Source: Dechloromonas sp. TW-R-39-2 (lineage in GTDB: Bacteria; Pseudomonadota; Gammaproteobacteria; Burkholderiales; Rhodocyclaceae). Taken from it: 64,000 nucleotides of DNA. The stretch spans positions 124,001 through 188,000 of the forward strand of contig NZ_CP045202.1 in the NCBI RefSeq assembly GCF_016864195.1, given 5' to 3'. Shown piece by piece: positions 18,324 through 27,143 of the stretch; within the stretch, counting starts at the first letter, position 1, and each line of letters opens with the position of its first letter. Under the pieces are notes generated by a model. The model saw only the letters and a list, made by a program, of their open reading frames with translations. It had not been told where the DNA came from and made no database searches. A program made the position numbers and the translations under genes.

Positions 18324-18917
18324 CTATTCCGAAAGTAAGGCACGCAAGGCATCGGCCTTGATACGTTCACGCGAGCGCCCATCGCGGTGTTTCAGCGTGA
18401 CTCGCTCGTACTTTGGCGGAAGAACGATCAAATTCACGTCCGCCACATCTGTTTCGAGCACCAGCACGGCTTCGACACGTTCGTTGCGTGGCTCGACATG
18501 TTCGAAGTCAATTCCGCGATTAAGCAGAAAAATCTCGACCTCCTTGGCGCTGTCGGCAAACAACAGGATATCGATGGTCGAATGCTCACCGGCCGTTCCG
18601 TCGAGAACAGAGCCTGTCAGGTACGGGCAAAAATCGGCAAACAGCAGGAGAATTTCTAGCGCAACCCGACGCTGTGCACGCAGCAACTCGGCATCGGCTG
18701 CATCGCCGTAAAGGCTGCGATAAGCGCGCAGCTCAAGCTCGACTTCGGCATTATCGGGGAAGGTCGTGTGCTCCGGCAGTCCGAGCTGACGGGCGGCTTT
18801 GCGTTTGGCGAGGTAAAAATCGGCAATGCCGTCCTCGACCATCAGACGGGCAGCAAGACTGGCAATACTGGCCCGTGTATGGCTACTGCTCGGGCGGGGC
18901 CTTTCATGACGGGGCAT
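18324..18917 (-). CDS. Nucleotidyltransferase-like protein of unknown function
   Basis: 197 residues. It starts MPRHERPRPSSSHTRASIAS and includes VEDGIADFYLAKRKAARQLG and RRVALEILLLFADFCPYLTG. It then has GSVLDGTAGEHSTIDILLFAD, where the G-S and acidic D-x-L-L pattern resembles a minimal nucleotidyltransferase active site, and a C-terminal basic stretch. It is recognisable as a conserved beta-proteobacterial protein usually annotated as a nucleotidyltransferase; substrate and partner are unknown. It is transcribed divergently from mpl, with 50 bases between the starts. Confidence 0.65.
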   Translation of the reverse strand: MPRHERPRPSSSHTRASIASLAARLMVEDGIADFYLAKRKAARQLGLPEHTTFPDNAEVELELRAYRSLYGDAADAELLRAQRRVALEILLLFADFCPYLTGSVLDGTAGEHSTIDILLFADSAKEVEIFLLNRGIDFEHVEPRNERVEAVLVLETDVADVNLIVLPPKYERVTLKHRDGRSRERIKADALRALLSE

Positions 18918-18967
18918 GGGAGCTCGATCAGGGTAAAATCGCCCTCATTCTAACGGGTCTATGTGAC

Positions 18968-20314
18968 ATGCACATTCATATTCTGGGTATTTGTGGCACC
19001 TTCATGGGGGGCGTCGCCCAACTTGCAGTGGCTGCCGGCCACCGTGTAACGGGCTGCGACAGCAACGTCTATCCGCCGATGAGCGACCAATTGCGTGGCG
19101 CCGGCATCGAACTGACCGAAGGCTTCGGATTGGAACAACTGGCGCTGGTGCCCGATGTTTTTGTCGTCGGCAATGCCATCTCGCGCGGCAATCCCTTGCT
19201 GGAAGCGGTACTCGACAAAGGCCTGCCCTATGTTTCCGGCCCACAGTGGCTGGCCGAGAACGTCCTTCAGGGGCGTTGGGTGCTTGGCGTTGCCGGCACG
19301 CACGGCAAGACGACGACCAGTTCGATGCTCGCCTGGATCCTCGAAGATGCCCACATGGCGCCAGGTTTCCTGATTGGCGGTGTCCCGCTCAATTTTGGCG
19401 TATCAGCCCGCCTCGGCGATACACCCTTCTTTGTCATCGAAGCCGACGAATACGACACGGCCTTCTGCGACAAACGTTCAAAGTTCGTGCATTACAAGCC
19501 GCGCACCGTCGTCCTGAACAATCTGGAATTCGATCACGCAGACATTTTCGCTGATCTGGCTGCGATTGAAACGCAATTCCACCACCTTGTCCGCACCCTG
19601 CCGGCCTCCGGACTGATTGTCTCGAATGCTGCCGAGACCAGCCTGGAACGTGTACTGGCACGCGGTTGCTGGAGCGACATCGAGCGTTTCAACGATCCGG
19701 CCGGCTACCGCGTCAGTGGTGACGACGCCAGTGGCGAGCTGGTTTTGCATGGCCCGCAAGGCGAAATCGGACGAACGCACTGGGCATTGTCCGGCGAACA
19801 CAACCGGGCCAACGCCTGCGCCGCACTGCTCGCCGCGCGTCACGTCGGCGTCCCGCTCGACAAGGGGCTGGAGGCGCTGTCGCGCTTCGTCAACGTCAAG
19901 CGACGCATGGAAGTACGCGGTGAAGTACGCGGCGTCACGGTCTACGACGATTTTGCCCACCATCCCACGGCCATCGCCACGACGGTCGCCGGTCTGCGCC
20001 GCAAGGTCGGCAATGCCCGTATTCTGGCCGTACTCGAACCTCGCTCCAACACGATGAAGCTGGGTACGATGAAAAGCCAGTTGCCGGCCAGCCTGAGCGA
20101 GGTGGATGCGGCATTCTGCTACGCCGCCAATCTGGGCTGGGATGCTCGTGAAGCACTCGCCCCGATGGGCGAGAAGGCCATCGTCGAAGACAATATCGAC
20201 GAACTTGTCGCCAAAATCGTTGCTACCGCCCGCTCCGGCGACCATATTCTGGTCATGAGCAATGGCGGCTTCGGCGGCATTCACGGCAAGTTGCTCGCCG
20301 CACTCGAAAAATGA
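18968..20314 (+). CDS. mpl: UDP-N-acetylmuramate:L-alanyl-gamma-D-glutamyl-meso-diaminopimelate ligase
   Basis: 448 residues from the ATG at 18968 (MHIHILGICGTFMGG), the conserved Mpl start; the frame is open further upstream, but that extension is antisense to the neighbouring gene. Mur-ligase motifs: VAGTHGKTTTSSMLAWI (ATP P-loop), FVIEADEYDTAFCDKRSKF, LSGEHNRANACAAL, and VYDDFAHHPTAIATTV with LEPRSNTMKLG. It recycles the murein tripeptide by joining it to UDP-MurNAc. The stop is followed immediately by a copy of the 12-mer repeat and a strong terminator. Confidence 0.96.
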   Translation: MHIHILGICGTFMGGVAQLAVAAGHRVTGCDSNVYPPMSDQLRGAGIELTEGFGLEQLALVPDVFVVGNAISRGNPLLEAVLDKGLPYVSGPQWLAENVLQGRWVLGVAGTHGKTTTSSMLAWILEDAHMAPGFLIGGVPLNFGVSARLGDTPFFVIEADEYDTAFCDKRSKFVHYKPRTVVLNNLEFDHADIFADLAAIETQFHHLVRTLPASGLIVSNAAETSLERVLARGCWSDIERFNDPAGYRVSGDDASGELVLHGPQGEIGRTHWALSGEHNRANACAALLAARHVGVPLDKGLEALSRFVNVKRRMEVRGEVRGVTVYDDFAHHPTAIATTVAGLRRKVGNARILAVLEPRSNTMKLGTMKSQLPASLSEVDAAFCYAANLGWDAREALAPMGEKAIVEDNIDELVAKIVATARSGDHILVMSNGGFGGIHGKLLAALEK

Positions 20315-20316
20315 CT

Positions 20317-20328
20317 GCTGCGGTCGAC
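20317..20328 (+). repeat. 12-mer repeat GCTGCGGTCGAC, copy 3 (intergenic)
   Basis: Exact copy preceded by T, two bases after the mpl stop codon and 21 bases before the bidirectional terminator. It is non-coding, so protein conservation cannot explain it. Confidence 0.9.
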
Positions 20329-20348
20329 TGACCGCACGAGCCAAAAAC

Positions 20349-20388
20349 AAAAAGGGCGCAGCTGGATTTCCCCAGCTGCGCCCTTTTT
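20349..20388. terminator. Bidirectional intrinsic terminator between mpl and maeB
   Basis: A perfect 17-bp inverted repeat (AAAAAGGGCGCAGCTGG, 6-base loop, CCAGCTGCGCCCTTTTT). The stem is GC-rich with A tracts on one side and T tracts on the other, so it can end transcription from both convergent genes. It lies 34 bases after the mpl stop and 12 bases after the maeB stop. Confidence 0.95.
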
Positions 20389-20400
20389 AATTGCGCTGAA

Positions 20401-22677
20401 TCAGCGTTCCATCGACTCGACAACGGCCAGAGCCGTCATGTTGACCAGGCGACGAACCGTTGCCGTGGCGGTCAGCACATGCACCGGACGCGCCGCACCG
20501 AGCAGCACTGGGCCAATCGTCACGCCTTCACCACCGGTCATCTTGAGCAGATTGTAGGTAATGTTGGCAGCGTCGATATTCGGCATGACCATCAGGTTGG
20601 CTTCGCCCTTGAGCGTTGAATCCGGATGCGCTGCACGGCGAATTTCTTCGGAAAGTGCCGAATCGCCATGCATTTCACCGTCAACTTCAAGATCGCCACC
20701 GGACATCTGATTGACCAGCGCAGCGGCGCGGCTCATCTTGCGGGCCGACTCCGAATTGCCCGAACCGAAGTTCGAATGCGACAGCAGGGCCACTTTCGGC
20801 TGCACACCGAAACGTTTGACCTGCTCGGCCGCCATCAGCGTCATTTCGGCAACTTCTTCCGCTGTCGGATTTTCGTTGATATGGGTGTCGCAGATGAACA
20901 ACGAACGGCTCGGCAGCATCAGGTAGTTCATCGCGGCCAGCGTATTGACGCCTTCGCGTTTGCCGATCACCTGGCTGATCACGCCGAGATGATGGCTGTA
21001 CTGGCCGGTCATGCCGCAAATCAGGCCATCGGCGTAACCGAGCTTGAGCAGCATGGCGCCGATCAGCGTCGGCTTGCGACGCAGCGACTCCTTGGCGATG
21101 GCCGGGGTCACGCCGTGACGCACCATCAGCTGATGATAGGCGGTCCAGCATTCGCGGTAACGCTCGTCGGATTCCGGATTGACGATATCGAAATCGACAC
21201 CCGGCTTGATGCGCAGCTTGGCTTTTTCCAGACGATGCTCGATGACAGCCTGGCGCCCCACCAGAATCGGACGGGCAAACTTCTCTTCGATCACCACTTG
21301 GGCAGCACGCAGCACGCGCTCGTCCTCACCTTCGGCAAAAATGATGCGCTTGCCCTGGGCCTGACGAGCGGCCTGGAAGATGGCCCGCATGCCAACGCCG
21401 GTGTGATAGACAAATTCCGACAGCTTGGCGCGATAGGCATCCCAATCGGTGATCGGACGGGTGGCTACGCCGGAATCGATTGCAGCCTGGGCAACGGCCG
21501 GTGCAATCTTGACGATCAGGCGCGGGTCGAACGGCTTCGGAATCAGATATTCCGGCCCGAAGGACAGTTCATGCCCCGGATAAGCCATGGCCACTTCGTC
21601 AGTCACTTCGGCTTCGGCCAGTTCGGCAATGGCACGCACGGAAGCCATCTTCATTTCTTCGGTGATGCGCGTTGCGCCGACATCGAGTGCGCCGCGGAAG
21701 ATGAAGGGGAAGCAGAGAACGTTATTGACCTGGTTCACGTAGTCGGAACGGCCGGTCGCGATGATCGCGTCCGGACGGACTTCCTTGACCAGTTCCGGCA
21801 TGATTTCCGGGGTCGGATTGGCCAGCGCAAAAACCATCGGCTTGTCAGCCATGTTCTTGACCATGTCCTGCTTGACGACGCCAGCTGCGGAAAGACCGAG
21901 GAAAACGTCGGCGCCGATCATGGCATCGGCCAGCGTACGGGCTTCGGTATTCTGGGCGTAGCGCGCCTTGGTTTCATCCATGTGACCCGGACGGCCAACG
22001 TAGATGACGCCCTTGGAGTCGCAAACCATGATGTTCTCGCGCTTGACGCCGAGCTGGCACCACAGGTTGAGACAAGAAATGGCAGCAGCACCGGCACCGG
22101 AGCAGACGACCTTGATTTCTTCGATCTTCTTGCCGACCACTTTCAGGCCGTTCAGCATTGCAGCGGCAGAAATGATTGCCGTACCGTGTTGATCGTCGTG
22201 GAACACGGGGATATTCATCCGCTCCTTGAGCTTTTCTTCAATGTAGAAGCACTCAGGGGCCTTGATGTCTTCGAGATTGACCCCACCGAGCGTCGGCTCC
22301 ATGGCGGCGATCATGTCGATCAGCTTGTCCGGGTCGTTCTCGGCCAGCTCGATGTCGAACACGTCGATCCCGGCGAATTTCTTGAACAGACAGCCCTTGC
22401 CTTCCATCACCGGCTTGGCGGCGAGCGGGCCGATATCGCCCAGACCCAGCACGGCCGTACCGTTGGTGATCACGCCGACCAGGTTGGCGCGCGAGGTGTA
22501 CCAGGCGGCCGTGGCCGGATCTTCGACAATGGCATCACAGGCGGCAGCAACGCCCGGCGAATAAGCCAGGGCGAGATCGCGTTGGTTGGTCAGCCCTTTG
22601 GTCGGGCGAACGGAAATCTTGCCCGGCGTGGGCCAGCGATGATATTCAAGTGCGGCTTCGCGCAAATCCTTTTCCAC
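20401..22677 (-). CDS. maeB: NADP-dependent malic enzyme with phosphotransacetylase-like C-terminal domain
   Basis: 758 residues, the MaeB length. The start is GTG at 22677, preceded by GAGGAGAG at good spacing, giving the family N-terminus [20 protein letters not shown]. Residues 1-425 are the malic enzyme: [49 protein letters not shown] and the NADP region [14 protein letters not shown]. Residues 430-758 form a phosphotransacetylase-like domain ([51 protein letters not shown]). It oxidatively decarboxylates malate to pyruvate, making NADPH; the C-terminal domain is regulatory in characterised homologues. Confidence 0.95.
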   Translation of the reverse strand: MEKDLREAALEYHRWPTPGKISVRPTKGLTNQRDLALAYSPGVAAACDAIVEDPATAAWYTSRANLVGVITNGTAVLGLGDIGPLAAKPVMEGKGCLFKKFAGIDVFDIELAENDPDKLIDMIAAMEPTLGGVNLEDIKAPECFYIEEKLKERMNIPVFHDDQHGTAIISAAAMLNGLKVVGKKIEEIKVVCSGAGAAAISCLNLWCQLGVKRENIMVCDSKGVIYVGRPGHMDETKARYAQNTEARTLADAMIGADVFLGLSAAGVVKQDMVKNMADKPMVFALANPTPEIMPELVKEVRPDAIIATGRSDYVNQVNNVLCFPFIFRGALDVGATRITEEMKMASVRAIAELAEAEVTDEVAMAYPGHELSFGPEYLIPKPFDPRLIVKIAPAVAQAAIDSGVATRPITDWDAYRAKLSEFVYHTGVGMRAIFQAARQAQGKRIIFAEGEDERVLRAAQVVIEEKFARPILVGRQAVIEHRLEKAKLRIKPGVDFDIVNPESDERYRECWTAYHQLMVRHGVTPAIAKESLRRKPTLIGAMLLKLGYADGLICGMTGQYSHHLGVISQVIGKREGVNTLAAMNYLMLPSRSLFICDTHINENPTAEEVAEMTLMAAEQVKRFGVQPKVALLSHSNFGSGNSESARKMSRAAALVNQMSGGDLEVDGEMHGDSALSEEIRRAAHPDSTLKGEANLMVMPNIDAANITYNLLKMTGGEGVTIGPVLLGAARPVHVLTATATVRRLVNMTALAVVESMER

Positions 22678-22769
22678 GGACTCTCCTCGGAATTCGGCAA
22701 TTAGGGAAAACCCAGTAGGTTACTCCAAAGGTTCATCCCGGGCAAAGGTGGAAAGCACGTAATTTCGCC

Positions 22770-24833
22770 TCAAAATCGATACAAAATGCTCGCCCGCAGG
22801 CTGCGCGGCTCGGCCGGATGTAGGTGACGATCGAATACCGGACCGGCTTCACCGGCCAGTCGGGACTCATACCAATATTCGATGTCATTTAGTTTGCGCG
22901 CGAAGAGGTTGTACACGTCGAGCGTCAACTGCGTCCGGCGATCGTACTTGTACCCGATCCGCAAGTTGGTCAAGGCGGATGGCGCAGCCCGTACCGAGTT
23001 GTCTTCGACCAACGGCCGCGAACCGAAGTAGCGCAAACGTAGCGCACCGAACCAGGCCCCAAGGTGATCCAGCGTCACGCCCAGATTCGCCGTTCGCGAG
23101 ACCGCCCCCGGAATGTCGTTACCCAGCACGCCGGGATCGATGAAGCGGGCTTGCGACCAGGAAAAATCAGCATCGAAGGCAAGCCAGTCGGCGGGTCGGT
23201 AAAAATTGGTCCACTCCACGCCGCGTCGACGGGAAGGGCGCGATGCTTCGGTCGTGCCGGCATCGCCGACAAAAACCAATTCGGATGCCGCCTCCAGTTG
23301 CCAGAGTGCCACGGTCGACTGCCAGCCTGAGACGATTTCAGAACGCACACCGGCCTCGTAACCTTTGGCACGCACCATGGGTTTGACTTTATCGACCGCA
23401 TCGCCACTCGCCGGATCACGCGAAATCGTCGTTCCGCGAGCATCGTTCGAATGGAAGCCATGACCATAATTGGCGTACAGCTCGGTCTTTTTCCACGGGC
23501 CGAACACCAGTGCCAGCTTGGGCGTCAGCATCTGATCGCCGGCCTTGCCCGAATTGGCGGCCTGATTGGCGTCGACCACAAAATCGTAGGCATTGGCCCG
23601 CAAACCCTGCACCGAACGAAACCATGATGTCCAGCGGACTTCATTTTGAGCCCAGAACGCCAGGCTGCGCTGGGTTACACGATCCTCGCGCACGGTATTC
23701 CAGACCTCGCGCTGGCGGGTGTTATATAGCCCGACCGGACTTAGACGGTCGATCCGCCCCTGCCAGCCGACGGCATTACTGACATCAAAATCACCCCAGC
23801 GATCAAAAACTGTCTGCGTCAGGGCAAAACCGCCCGCCTGACGCCGCTCGCTTTGCTTGAACTGGTCACCACCGGCGCAACCTCCCGTGGCGGCGATATC
23901 GTTCAGGCAATACTGAAAATTGGACCATAAATCGAGACCTGATTTCAGCCACCAGACATTGGCCTTGCGCTGGCTGTTTTCCCCGCGTGCCGCCCAATCG
24001 CCGGACAGGCTGTAGCGGAATGTCCGCCCGCCCGTCGTCGAATCGAGCGTCCCGAAGCGGTCGACCGTGCCACGATCAATTGCACGCTGGGCAATCTGGT
24101 CGGTCGAGGTCCACTGGCCCTGATAAGCCATGCCGGTCAGCGACCAGCCGTCGTGACGCGTTCCCTGGCTGTAACGCAACACGCCGTTGAGTTTCCGGTA
24201 ATGCTCACCAACCTGCCACGGGCCGTCATTGTGAAAAACCTCGAGGCCGTACAACAAGCGCCCAGCCAACGAGTCGGGCGATCCGGCCAGCAATGTCCGG
24301 GCGTATCCATTCGGCCCTAGCGTCACCTGGGCCAGAGAACTGTCCAGGCGGCGAAAATAGTCGATATGCGCCGCACCGGCCGATGAAAAATCCCCTTCAT
24401 CGGCGTAATACGGGCCTTTTCTGAAAATGATGCGGTCGACCAGCTCAGGAATCAGAAAATTGAGATCGGTGTAACCCTGGCCGTGCGCGTGAGCAGGCAT
24501 ATTGACCGGCACACCGGCAACCGTCGTCGCAAAATCGGTTCCGTGATCAAGATTGAAACCCCGCAAGAAATACTGATTGGCCTTGCCGTCACCTGCATGC
24601 TGGGTAACGATCAGGCCGGGCACCATTTCAAGCACCTCACCGGGACGCAAGATCGGTGTAGCCGCCAGGCGCTGGCTCGAAACCACACCTTCACTGCCGG
24701 CCAGGGCAATTCCCTGCAAATTTTCAGCCTGAGCACGCACTTCAACTGCCGAAAGCTCCGTTGCCTCATGCCCGTGGGCCGCCCCCAGCGCACCCCACAA
24801 ATAGGAATAAATTATTTTTTGTCTTATTTTCAT
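22770..24833 (-). CDS. TonB-dependent outer-membrane receptor, probable nickel (or nickel-chelate) receptor
   Basis: 687 residues. A short signal peptide (WGALGAAHG region) is followed by a plug domain: SAVEVRAQAENLQGIALAGS, SSQRLAATPILRPGEVLEMV, GLIVTQHAGDGKANQYFLRGF and NLDHGTDFATTVAGVPVNMP. The 22-strand barrel ends in an aromatic residue (SLRASILYRF). The plug contains the His-rich HAHGQGYTDLN. It is immediately downstream of a NiCoT nickel permease and near nikR, so nickel uptake is the best inference; the ligand is not proven. A terminator-like hairpin ends 4 bases before the ATG, and no Shine-Dalgarno is present at normal spacing. Confidence 0.85.
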   Translation of the reverse strand: MKIRQKIIYSYLWGALGAAHGHEATELSAVEVRAQAENLQGIALAGSEGVVSSQRLAATPILRPGEVLEMVPGLIVTQHAGDGKANQYFLRGFNLDHGTDFATTVAGVPVNMPAHAHGQGYTDLNFLIPELVDRIIFRKGPYYADEGDFSSAGAAHIDYFRRLDSSLAQVTLGPNGYARTLLAGSPDSLAGRLLYGLEVFHNDGPWQVGEHYRKLNGVLRYSQGTRHDGWSLTGMAYQGQWTSTDQIAQRAIDRGTVDRFGTLDSTTGGRTFRYSLSGDWAARGENSQRKANVWWLKSGLDLWSNFQYCLNDIAATGGCAGGDQFKQSERRQAGGFALTQTVFDRWGDFDVSNAVGWQGRIDRLSPVGLYNTRQREVWNTVREDRVTQRSLAFWAQNEVRWTSWFRSVQGLRANAYDFVVDANQAANSGKAGDQMLTPKLALVFGPWKKTELYANYGHGFHSNDARGTTISRDPASGDAVDKVKPMVRAKGYEAGVRSEIVSGWQSTVALWQLEAASELVFVGDAGTTEASRPSRRRGVEWTNFYRPADWLAFDADFSWSQARFIDPGVLGNDIPGAVSRTANLGVTLDHLGAWFGALRLRYFGSRPLVEDNSVRAAPSALTNLRIGYKYDRRTQLTLDVYNLFARKLNDIEYWYESRLAGEAGPVFDRHLHPAEPRSLRASILYRF

Positions 24834-24836
24834 CGA

Positions 24837-24858
24837 TCAAAAAAGCCGGCGCACCGGC
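24837..24858 (-). terminator. Intrinsic-terminator-like hairpin between nickel permease and TonB receptor
   Basis: On the minus strand GCCGG-TGCG-CCGGC is followed directly by six T residues, the form of a short intrinsic terminator. The T run ends 4 bases before the receptor ATG. An AGGAGG (24862-24867) followed by a five-codon frame GTG CGC CGG CTT TTT TGA spans the hairpin, so translation of this mini-frame might melt it. The hairpin is seen in the sequence; its attenuator role is inferred. Confidence 0.55.
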
Positions 24859-24880
24859 CAGCCTCCTCTCGACAGCAATA

Positions 24881-25690
24881 TCAGGTCGCCGCCGGACGCC
24901 GCGTCAGCCGCAACGCAGCAATGAAACTGAGGACAATGAGGGCAACGAGAGAGAATCCGAAAACCAGCTCCCTCCCCTCGCTCCAGGCGTCGATCGCCGG
25001 CGACAGCATCTTTGCCGCCCCGAAGGCAGCCACCAGCAGGCTGATCCCGGAAACGACCAAGCCCATCACGCGCGACGCAACCAGCGCCACCTGATCGGCC
25101 CGGGCGATCAGGCGGGCGATCCACAAGCCATTGATCCCGTCTGTGAGCAGCATGCCGAGCATGAACAGCACCGCAAGCAACAAGGCGTGCTCCCAGCCGC
25201 CGAAGCGGGTTGCCGTCAAGGCGAAAAAAGCGGCCTGGGACAGCGTATCGAACGACAAGGCAAAGAGCGCACCGACCAGCGCCACCAGAACGGGGTGCGA
25301 TGCATGTCGCAAATTACCGAGCAGGCGCCCTTTGAGGCCGACGGGCTGGACGATTTCATCCGGCCCCGCGCGCAGCACCGCAGCCAGGTTGAGGCTGCCA
25401 AGCGCGACAAGAAACGCGATGGAGATGAGCGAACCCAGCGTACCGAACCAGTCCGGAACATCCCACTGCCCGGCAACCGCCGAAACACCGAGCGCAATCG
25501 CGATGACCACCGCCCCGTGCCCGAGTGAAAACAGGGTTCCGCAGTAACGCGCCATGGCCGGCTGGCTGCGCAGGTTGTAGCGGGTCAGGCCATCGATCGT
25601 CGCCAGATGATCGGCATCAAAGCCATGCTTCATGCCCAGCACAAAGGTGAGGATCAGCAGGGACAGCCAGTCGGAGGGAAAGTTTTCCAT
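24881..25690 (-). CDS. NiCoT-family nickel/cobalt permease (HoxN/NixA type, short form)
   Basis: 269 residues, shorter than HoxN/NixA (about 330-350). The family signature with metal-binding His/Asp is at about residues 19-31 (GMKHGFDADHLATIDGLTRY), followed by LFSLGHGAVVIAIAL, the second family motif. Six to seven hydrophobic helices follow, including LISIAFLVALGSLNLAAVL and GALFALSFDTLSQAAFFAL. It should import Ni(II) across the inner membrane for the hydrogenase encoded downstream. A NikR-like operator begins 9 bases before the ATG, predicting nickel-dependent repression. The TonB receptor gene follows after 47 bases. Confidence 0.88.
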   Translation of the reverse strand: MENFPSDWLSLLILTFVLGMKHGFDADHLATIDGLTRYNLRSQPAMARYCGTLFSLGHGAVVIAIALGVSAVAGQWDVPDWFGTLGSLISIAFLVALGSLNLAAVLRAGPDEIVQPVGLKGRLLGNLRHASHPVLVALVGALFALSFDTLSQAAFFALTATRFGGWEHALLLAVLFMLGMLLTDGINGLWIARLIARADQVALVASRVMGLVVSGISLLVAAFGAAKMLSPAIDAWSEGRELVFGFSLVALIVLSFIAALRLTRRPAAT

Positions 25691-25699
25691 GGCGCACAG

Positions 25700-25726
25700 G
25701 TATGAAGGATTTTGAAATCCTCATAC
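25700..25726. promoter_or_regulatory. Candidate NikR operator upstream of the nickel permease
   Basis: GTATGA and TCATAC flank 15 bases containing the inner palindrome GGATTT-TG-AAATCC. The outer half-sites are identical to the enterobacterial NikR consensus GTATGA-N16-TCATAC, but the spacer is one base shorter. It lies 9-36 bases upstream of the permease ATG, where bound repressor would block transcription start. A nikR gene lies 1.4 kb upstream on the same strand. Confidence 0.75.
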
Positions 25727-25805
25727 AAATACCATGCCAATTCAGTAACTCGTTGTTCGCATTGTTTTATTCAAGCCGGGTGGACTGAGCAAAACCGTCA
25801 AGTGA

Positions 25806-27143
25806 TCAGTTGCTTTCCACCGGCAGTGCAAGAATGAATTCCGCTCCGCCTTCCGGGCGGTTGGCCGCACTCAGTTTGCCGCGATGCCGCTCGACGATGC
25901 CGTAGCTGATCGACAAACCCAGCCCGGTTCCCTGGCCAACCGGTTTGGTCGTAAAAAACGGTTCGAACAGGCGTCCCAGATTCTCGGCCGGGATACCCGG
26001 TCCGTTGTCACTGAATATCAAGCTGAGTTGGCCCGAAGCAACCGAGCCGCGAATAACCAGACGGGCATCGCCGACATGGAGTGTCGCGTCGCAGGCGTTC
26101 TGTACCAGATTCATCACCACCTGCTGCAACTGACCAGAGGAGCCGGAACAGCGCAAATCGGGCGGCAAATCGACGTCGACCGCGAAACGGGCCGACGCAC
26201 TTTGTACAACCCAGCGCACAGAACGCTCGATCACATCATTAAGACAAACCAGCTCCGGGAGCGTCTTGTCGACCGCAGAAAAGCGCTTCAGGGCATCGAC
26301 AATGTCGCGCGTCCGTTCCGCGCCTTCGATCATCCCGTCGATCAACAACGGCATGTCGGCCAGAATGCGATCGATGCGCAGGGACTGGCGCAATTCGATC
26401 AGTGCGGCATCGTCCGCCACGCTGGTGGCATGAACCGCCCCCAGGTAGCTTTCGAGACGGCTGGCGTAACGCTGCAATGACAGCACGTTGCCCAGGACAA
26501 AGCTGATCGGATTATTCAATTCGTGCGCCACCCCGGCCACCAGGCGCCCCAGCGACACCATTTTCTCGGCGTGCAACAACTGGCCCTGGGTTCGCTTCAG
26601 GTCGTCATGCGCTTGTCGCAAAGCCTGATAAGCCCGGCGCAATTCACCGACCGGCCGACCGGTCACCACCATCCCCATCAGCTTGCCCGTCTGCGAAACG
26701 CGCGGCGTGCAATTCATCGAGACCGGCACGGTCGACCCATCGCCGGCCCGCAAAAAGAATTCGCAGTCATGCACGCCTTCGCGGCCAAAACGGGCAAATA
26801 CTTCGCGCGCCCTGGCACGTTCGATTTCATCGGCAAAAAGATCGAATACCGGCGTTTTTTCAAGTTCCTGCGCACTTTTCCCGGAGAAGTGCAGCAACGA
26901 GGAATTGACCTCGATGATGCTGCCCTGACGGTCGCAGACGATCAGAATGTCGGATATCGACGTCAGTACGCTTTCGATGAACTGGTGAGACTCCTCCAGC
27001 GCAGCATTTTTTTCTTCAAGGGCGACTTCGTACTGGAGCAGGTCGTTGTAGACCTCGTCCATCTTCTGGATAACCTCGATCCAGGCCTGCTCGCCCAGCC
27101 CTTCGCCGGTAGCCGGATCAGCGGACGGGACGGTAATGGACAT
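25806..27143 (-). CDS. hoxJ: PAS-domain sensor histidine kinase of the H2-sensing system (HupT/HoxJ type)
   Basis: About 445 residues from the ATG at 27143, chosen because AGGG lies 9 bases upstream; the frame stays open to 27194. A short coiled coil (EVALEEKNAALEESHQF) precedes a PAS domain (about 50-165: ILIVCDRQGSIIEVNSSLL, FFLRAGDGSTVPVSM). The phospho-acceptor His lies in GVAHELNNPISFVLGN (about residue 207), wording typical of HupT/HoxJ. The HATPase domain has NLVQNACDAT, FSDNGPGIPAE and GTGLGLSISYG. No transmembrane helix is seen. It should act with the HoxBC sensor and HoxA, whose genes lie 7-13 kb away. It overlaps nikR by 26 bases. Confidence 0.82.
   Translation of the reverse strand: MSITVPSADPATGEGLGEQAWIEVIQKMDEVYNDLLQYEVALEEKNAALEESHQFIESVLTSISDILIVCDRQGSIIEVNSSLLHFSGKSAQELEKTPVFDLFADEIERARAREVFARFGREGVHDCEFFLRAGDGSTVPVSMNCTPRVSQTGKLMGMVVTGRPVGELRRAYQALRQAHDDLKRTQGQLLHAEKMVSLGRLVAGVAHELNNPISFVLGNVLSLQRYASRLESYLGAVHATSVADDAALIELRQSLRIDRILADMPLLIDGMIEGAERTRDIVDALKRFSAVDKTLPELVCLNDVIERSVRWVVQSASARFAVDVDLPPDLRCSGSSGQLQQVVMNLVQNACDATLHVGDARLVIRGSVASGQLSLIFSDNGPGIPAENLGRLFEPFFTTKPVGQGTGLGLSISYGIVERHRGKLSAANRPEGGAEFILALPVESN

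Noticed and set aside
20626..22704. A 692-codon plus-strand open frame opposite maeB
   Set aside because: It is the antisense shadow of a GC3-rich gene; its translation is low-complexity His/Arg/Gly-rich with no domain, whereas the minus strand encodes full MaeB.
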